A DNA stretch of 64,000 nucleotides from positions 1,488,001-1,552,000 of the forward strand of contig NZ_CP039886.1 in the NCBI RefSeq assembly GCF_005221285.1, written 5' to 3'. The notes beneath the pieces were generated by a model. That model was not told the DNA's origin and did no database searches. It worked only from the letters and a program-made list of their open reading frames with translations. A program made the translations under genes and the position numbers. The DNA is from Neisseria flavescens. Its GTDB lineage: Bacteria > Pseudomonadota > Gammaproteobacteria > Burkholderiales > Neisseriaceae. This document shows, piece after piece, positions 59,849-64,000 of this stretch (positions within the stretch are counted from its first letter, which is position 1; every line of letters starts with the position of its first letter).

Positions 59849-59936
59849 TGGTTTTCCTTTCGGATTGATGAACACACGTTTTTTCGGTCAGGCATGGCTG
59901 CCCGCCGCCTCGCCGTTTGCCCGCATAGGCAATTTT

Positions 59937-60055
59937 TATAGTGGATTAAATTTAAACCAGTACGGCGTTGCCTCGCCTTGCCGTACTATCTGTACTGTCT
60001 GCGGCTTCGTCTCCTTGTCCTGATTTAAATTTAATCCACTATTTAATCCACTATA
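59937..60055. repeat. Correia repeat enclosed element, short form
   Basis: The ends TATAGTGGATTAA and TTAATCCACTATA are inverted, with the internal CAGTACGGCGTTGCCTCGCC and GTACTGTCTGCGGC blocks typical of CREE. About 119 bases; the central part (including the IHF-site region of long forms) is missing. The right end is doubled (TTAATCCACTATTTAATCCACTATA region). It lies at a TA site between murD and the amidase and can supply a promoter in other cases. Confidence 0.9.
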
Positions 60056-60104
60056 AGAAACAGTAGCACCGTATAAAGGAAAGGAACAAGTTTGCCGTTG
60101 CTGC

Positions 60105-60148
60105 AAAAAGGTCGTCTGAAACCGCCTTGACGTTTTCAGACGACCTTT
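60105..60148. terminator. Inverted pair of variant DUS (AGGTCGTCTGAA)
   Basis: AAAAAGGTCGTCTGAAA and TTTTCAGACGACCTTT pair. Both arms are the mucosa-type variant with T in place of C, so the change has been kept in both arms. Confidence 0.75.
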
Positions 60149-60208
60149 GAGGCAATGACACACAAGGTTTACGGTAAAACCAACCCTCTTTTCATGTTTC
60201 AGACGACC

Positions 60209-61546
60209 TTACAAAGCCTTAAACGCTTCGATAAACACTTCCGAACGGTGCGCGTAGCCTTTAAACATATCGAAACTCGCGCAGGCGGGGCTGAGCAGCA
60301 CGATATCGCCCGCTTCGGCTCGGGCGTATGCCGTCTGAACCGCTTCTTCCAAAGTGGCACAGTCGGTCATATTCAGACCGCAGCCGTCCAAATCGCGGCG
60401 GATTTGCGGCGCATCGACACCAATCAGGAACACGCCTTTTGCCTTATCCTTCAACGCGTCGCGCAGGGGCGTGAAGTCCTGCCCTTTGCCCATACCGCCT
60501 AAAATCACGAAGAGCGGATTTTGCAAACCGGCAATCGCAGCAGCGGTTGCGCCAACGTTCGTGCCTTTGCTGTCGTCGATGAACACCACGCCGTTTTTCT
60601 CGCCGATTTTTTCCACGCGGTGCGGCAGGCCTTGGAAGGTTTTGACGTGTTCGAGCAATGCTTCGCGCTGCAAACCGACAGCTTCGCACAAGGCAACGGC
60701 AGCCATGACGTTGGCGGCGTTGTGCAAGCCTTGTAACGGAATGTTTTGCGTGGCAATCAAATCTTCATCGTCTTGTTTCAGGCGGCCTGTCTCACGTTCC
60801 AACCAAAAATCAGCTTCGTGTTCCAACGAAAACCATTTCACCTCGCGCCCGGCACGCTTCATGGCGCGGCAAAACACATCGTCTGAATTCAAAACCTGCA
60901 CGCCATCGCCACGGAAAATCTTGGCTTTGGTATGCGCGTAGTCGAGCAAGTCGTCGTAGCGGTCGAGATGGTCTTCGGAAATGTTCAGCACCGTCGCCGC
61001 AGTCGGGCGCAGGCTTTCGGTATTTTCCAGTTGGAAGCTGGAAAGCTCCAACACCCACACATCCGCCTTTTTGCCTTCGCGCTGCAATTCCGCCTCCAAA
61101 ACCGGCGTACCGATATTGCCCGCGATGACGGTATCCAGCCCGCACTTAATGCAGAGATAGCCCACGAGGCTCGTTACCGTGGTTTTACCGTTGCTGCCGG
61201 TAATCGCGATCACCTTATCGCCACGGCGGTTCACAATGTCCGCCAGCAATTCGATGTCGCCCAACACGCGCCCGCCGTTTTGCTTGAACGCCTCGATATC
61301 CGGCTGACGCTCACTAATGCCGGGGCTGAGTGCCAAAATATCGAAACCGTTGTCCAGCGCATCTTTCAGACGGCCTGTGTAAAACACCAGTCCGTCAAAC
61401 ATCTTGCCGATTTGCGACACGCGCTCCGGCTTCAGCTCCGCATCATAAGCGGCAACCTCCGCGCCGTTTTTGCGCAGATAGGCAATCATGGAAATACCCG
61501 TACCGCCGAGTCCGGCGACGAGGATTTTTTTGTTTTGGAAAGTCAT
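60209..61546 (-). CDS. murD: UDP-N-acetylmuramoylalanine--D-glutamate ligase
   Basis: Adds D-glutamate to the peptidoglycan precursor. It has LVAGLGGTGISMIAYLRK at the N-terminus, ATP-binding ITGSNGKTTVTSLVGYL near residue 116, NISEDHLDRYDD and the late VFIDDSKGTNVGATAAA. 445 residues. It follows the Sel1-repeat gene on the same strand with an 85-base gap containing a DUS. Confidence 0.96.
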   Translation of the reverse strand: MTFQNKKILVAGLGGTGISMIAYLRKNGAEVAAYDAELKPERVSQIGKMFDGLVFYTGRLKDALDNGFDILALSPGISERQPDIEAFKQNGGRVLGDIELLADIVNRRGDKVIAITGSNGKTTVTSLVGYLCIKCGLDTVIAGNIGTPVLEAELQREGKKADVWVLELSSFQLENTESLRPTAATVLNISEDHLDRYDDLLDYAHTKAKIFRGDGVQVLNSDDVFCRAMKRAGREVKWFSLEHEADFWLERETGRLKQDDEDLIATQNIPLQGLHNAANVMAAVALCEAVGLQREALLEHVKTFQGLPHRVEKIGEKNGVVFIDDSKGTNVGATAAAIAGLQNPLFVILGGMGKGQDFTPLRDALKDKAKGVFLIGVDAPQIRRDLDGCGLNMTDCATLEEAVQTAYARAEAGDIVLLSPACASFDMFKGYAHRSEVFIEAFKAL

Positions 61547-61631
61547 TTTGGTTTTGTCCTAAAACAAATCATATTGAGTAGGAAGATGTCCGCTCCTGCT
61601 CAAGCCGCTTTCAGACGGCATCGCGGGCTGT

Positions 61632-62660
61632 TCAATAACCCGCCTTCAGGCGTTGGTAATTGTCGCAGCCGTCTTGGTCTCCGTTTTGACAAGCCTTACC
61701 GTACCATTCTTGGGCAAGGGCGAGGTCTTGGAGCACGCCTTGCCCTTGTTCATACATCACACCCAAATTATTTTGGGCATCGGCATACTCTTGTTCTGCA
61801 GCCTTGCGATACCACTGCACTGCCTGTGCATCGTCTTGACGGACACCTCGCCCATTGTCATACATCACACCCAAATTGAATTGGGCTCTGGCAAGCCCTT
61901 GTTCTGCAGCCTTGCGATACCACTGCACTGCCTGTGCATCGTCTTGACGGACTCCTCGCCCTTGTACATACATATCGCCCAAATAACTTTGGGCTTGAGC
62001 ATCCCCTTGTTCTGCAGCCCTACGATACCACTGCACTGCCTGTGCATCGTCTTGACGGACGCCTCGCCCTTTGTAATACATCACACCCAAATTACTTTGG
62101 GCTTGGGCTAACCCTTGTTCTGCTGCCTTGCGAAACCAATGCACTGCCTGTGCATTGTCTTGACGGACTCCTTCGCCTTTGTAATACATCAGGCCCAAAT
62201 CCGATTGGGCTTGGGCTAACCCTTGTTCTGCTGCCTTGCGATACCACTGCACCGCCTGTGCATCGTCTTGATGGACTCCTAGCCCTTGTGCATACGCCAC
62301 ACCCAAATTATATTGGGCTTCTGCAAGCCCTTGTTCTGCCGCCTTGCGATACCACTGCACCGCCTGTGCATCGTCTTGATGGACTCCTAGCCCTTGTGCA
62401 TACGCCACACCCAAATTATATTGGGCTTCTGCAAGCCCTTGTTCTGCCGCCTTGCGATACCACTGCACCGCCTGTGCATAGTCTTGACGGACGCCTCGCC
62501 CATTGTCATACATAATGCCCAAATTATATTGGGCGTATGCATCCCCTTGCTCCGCAGCTTGAAGCGTTTCCCGAAAATCCGGTACGCCATCCGCCCACAC
62601 CGCTTGGTTCAAGCCCAAGGCAATCAGGGCGGCTGCAAGCCATTTGGTTGTCTGTTTCAT
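61632..62660 (-). CDS. Sel1-repeat periplasmic protein
   Basis: A 342-residue protein with a signal peptide (WLAAALIALGLNQAVWA) and eight Sel1 repeats of 36 residues each (A-AQ-NLG-MY-NGRGV-QD-AQAVQWYRKAAEQG). It ends in a Cys pair region (KACQNGDQDGCDNY). Sel1 proteins are helical solenoids for protein-protein binding, here in the periplasm. A Sel1 gene between mraY and murD is also found in meningococcus. Its partner is unknown to me. Confidence 0.9.
   Translation of the reverse strand: MKQTTKWLAAALIALGLNQAVWADGVPDFRETLQAAEQGDAYAQYNLGIMYDNGRGVRQDYAQAVQWYRKAAEQGLAEAQYNLGVAYAQGLGVHQDDAQAVQWYRKAAEQGLAEAQYNLGVAYAQGLGVHQDDAQAVQWYRKAAEQGLAQAQSDLGLMYYKGEGVRQDNAQAVHWFRKAAEQGLAQAQSNLGVMYYKGRGVRQDDAQAVQWYRRAAEQGDAQAQSYLGDMYVQGRGVRQDDAQAVQWYRKAAEQGLARAQFNLGVMYDNGRGVRQDDAQAVQWYRKAAEQEYADAQNNLGVMYEQGQGVLQDLALAQEWYGKACQNGDQDGCDNYQRLKAGY
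61690..62550 (-). repeat. Tandem 108-base repeats encoding Sel1 units
   Basis: Eight in-frame 108-base units. The second and third units of the protein (about 62235-62450) appear identical at the DNA level over the whole 108 bases, so the array changed length recently or is kept uniform by conversion. Confidence 0.85.
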
Positions 62661-62753
62661 GCTTTCTCTCCTATTTCGGTGAGGGGCGGTTTTTCAGCCG
62701 CGGTTAACGATAGGACGGGACAGATTGCCGCCGCAGGTTTATTGCGCGTTCAA

Positions 62754-62782
62754 ATGCCGTCTGAAAGGTGTTCAGACGGCAT
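62754..62782. terminator. Inverted AT-type DUS pair after mraY
   Basis: ATGCCGTCTGAA and TTCAGACGGCAT with a five-base loop, directly after the mraY stop. Both arms are AT-DUS, unlike most in the window. Confidence 0.7.
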
Positions 62783-62786
62783 AGGT

Positions 62787-63869
62787 TCAGCGGATTTTGA
62801 GGGTACTCAAGCCGATTAACACCAAGACGATGGTAATAATCCAAAAGCGGACGACGACTTGGGTTTCTTTCCAGCCTTTTTGTTCGTAATGGTGGTGGAT
62901 GGGTGCCATCAGGAAGATGCGTTTTTTGGTTTTCTTGTACCAGCCGACCTGAAGCATAACGGACACAGCTTCTACGACGAACAGACCGCCCATAATGACG
63001 AGGACAAACTCTTGGCGGACGATGACGGCGACGGTACCGAGCGCGGCACCCAATGCCAATGCGCCGACATCGCCCATAAAGACTTGCGCGGGATAGGCGT
63101 TGAACCACAAAAATCCGAGGCACGCGCCGCACATGGCGGTGCAGAATATAGCGACTTCGTTCGCACCGGCGACATAGGGAAGCTGGAGGTATTGGGAAAA
63201 TTGGTAGTGTCCGCTGGCATAAGCAAAGATGGCAAGGCCGGCGGCGACAAGTACAACGGGGAATGCGGCAAGGCCGTCCAAGCCGTCGGTGAGGTTGACG
63301 GCGTTGGATGTGCCGACGATGGTCAGGTAAGACAACACCAAAAAGCCGACTACGCCAAGCGGCAGGGCGACCTGCTTGAAGAAGGGAACAATCAGGATAT
63401 TGTTGGTAGAATTTGCAGCAAGGTAGAACAATGCCAAACCGGCGATGATGGCAACGCTGGACTGCCACACCATTTTGAATTTGGCGGACACGCCGTTAGG
63501 GTCTTTATAGACGACTTTTCGCCAGTCGTCGTAAAAACCGAGCGCGCCGGTGGCAAGCAGTACGCCCAAGAGAATCCAGATATACGGGTTCGCCCAGTTG
63601 CCCCATAACAGGGTGGACACGGTAATGGCGGTCAGAATCAGCGAACCGCCCATCGTCGGCGTGCCATTTTTGACGAGGTGGGTTTGCGGGCCGTCGGTAC
63701 GCACTGCCTGCCCGCATTTGAGCGCGGTCAGCCTGCGTATCGTCCACGGGCCGAACATCAGGGAAAACGCCAAGGCGGTCAACGCTGCCATAACGGCGCG
63801 GAATGTGGTGTATTGAAAAATATTCAGACCGGTTAACCAGTTGCTGAAATGTGCGAGCCATAAAAACAT
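62787..63869 (-). CDS. mraY: Phospho-N-acetylmuramoyl-pentapeptide transferase MraY
   Basis: Makes lipid I on undecaprenyl phosphate. About ten helices. Motifs include KNGTPTMGGSLIL, the aspartate motif LGFYDDWRKV, NLTDGLDGLA, and the late FMAPIHHHYEQKGW. 360 residues, complete. First complete gene of the minus-strand division and cell-wall cluster in the window. Confidence 0.96.
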   Translation of the reverse strand: MFLWLAHFSNWLTGLNIFQYTTFRAVMAALTALAFSLMFGPWTIRRLTALKCGQAVRTDGPQTHLVKNGTPTMGGSLILTAITVSTLLWGNWANPYIWILLGVLLATGALGFYDDWRKVVYKDPNGVSAKFKMVWQSSVAIIAGLALFYLAANSTNNILIVPFFKQVALPLGVVGFLVLSYLTIVGTSNAVNLTDGLDGLAAFPVVLVAAGLAIFAYASGHYQFSQYLQLPYVAGANEVAIFCTAMCGACLGFLWFNAYPAQVFMGDVGALALGAALGTVAVIVRQEFVLVIMGGLFVVEAVSVMLQVGWYKKTKKRIFLMAPIHHHYEQKGWKETQVVVRFWIITIVLVLIGLSTLKIR

Positions 63870-63962
63870 GGGGCTTCCTTTTTTTGTTTTTGTCGTTACA
63901 TGGGCTTGCGCCCGTTTGAGGTTTGCTTGCCGTCCGGCAAGGTTTCGGACAGCTTTTGCAAA

Positions 63963-64000
63963 TTAACGTGCAGGGACTTTCTCAATCACGCAAATCGGGT
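63963..64000 (-). CDS. Possible 3' end of the gene upstream of mraY
   Basis: One minus-strand frame entering from the window edge reads PICVIEKVPAR then stops at 63963-63965. The other two frames stop within the first 20 bases. murF or a small gene is expected here by cluster order. Only 11 codons are visible, so no identity is claimed. Confidence 0.3.
   Translation of the reverse strand, partial: PICVIEKVPAR

Noticed and set aside
61690..62550. Regular repeats resembling a CRISPR array
   Set aside because: The units are 108 bases, directly adjacent, in frame and encode Sel1 repeats; there are no unique spacers.

Overview
The window is chromosomal DNA of a Neisseria species. The 10-base DNA uptake sequence (DUS) GCCGTCTGAA occurs dozens of times, often as inverted pairs after genes. 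Most copies are preceded by AG (the AG-DUS form, usually associated with commensals such as the subflava/flavescens group), with fewer AT forms and a few AGGTCGTCTGAA (mucosa-type) variants. Correia and dRS3 repeats, pilC, pilS/pilR, the pilF-G-D cluster and the Neisseria-style division/cell-wall cluster agree. A commensal rather than a gonococcus is also suggested by an apparently full-length rpoN. Species assignment is inference.

Layout. 1-1240: start of an IS5-like transposase, and a zinc-ribbon/membrane protein gene broken by two frameshifts. 1266-11154: housekeeping genes (priA, dsbC, gpmA, rsmJ), a pilS/pilR two-component system whose pilR is cut off before its DNA-binding domain, and parC. 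11363-15819: a sugar locus (MFS transporter, LacI-type regulator, pgi). 15866-19743: an accessory island holding a possible toxin tail plus small membrane protein, a Haemophilus-derived biotin cluster (bioA remnant, bioF, bioG, bioC), and a decayed double-glycine bacteriocin precursor with a stub of what looks like its secretion adaptor.

19825-28782: ampG, hpf, rpoN, the lipopolysaccharide genes lptB-lptA-lptC-kdsC-kdsD, tal and gluQRS. 29059-32091: the pilus-tip adhesin gene pilC. 32127-36717: carA, then a variable carA-carB interval with a SemiSWEET gene, a DUF559 endonuclease-like gene set among composite palindromic elements, and an AT-rich permuted NlpC/P60-like gene; carB follows. 40024-41858: two tandem nucleotidyltransferases. 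42251-46939: pilF, pilG, pilD, coaE, yacG. 47021-49559: glyQ, lspA, ispH. 49679-63869, all on the minus strand: mraY, Sel1 protein, murD, amidase, ftsW, murG, murC, ddl, ftsQ, ftsA, ftsZ.

The most unusual parts are (1) the carA-carB interval, where a DUF559 gene is flanked by about 133-base multi-hairpin elements, with an inverted copy beyond carA after pilC; (2) the broken bacteriocin locus directly after the Haemophilus-derived bio genes; (3) a truncated pilR alongside an intact rpoN. No rRNA, tRNA or CRISPR array was recognised.
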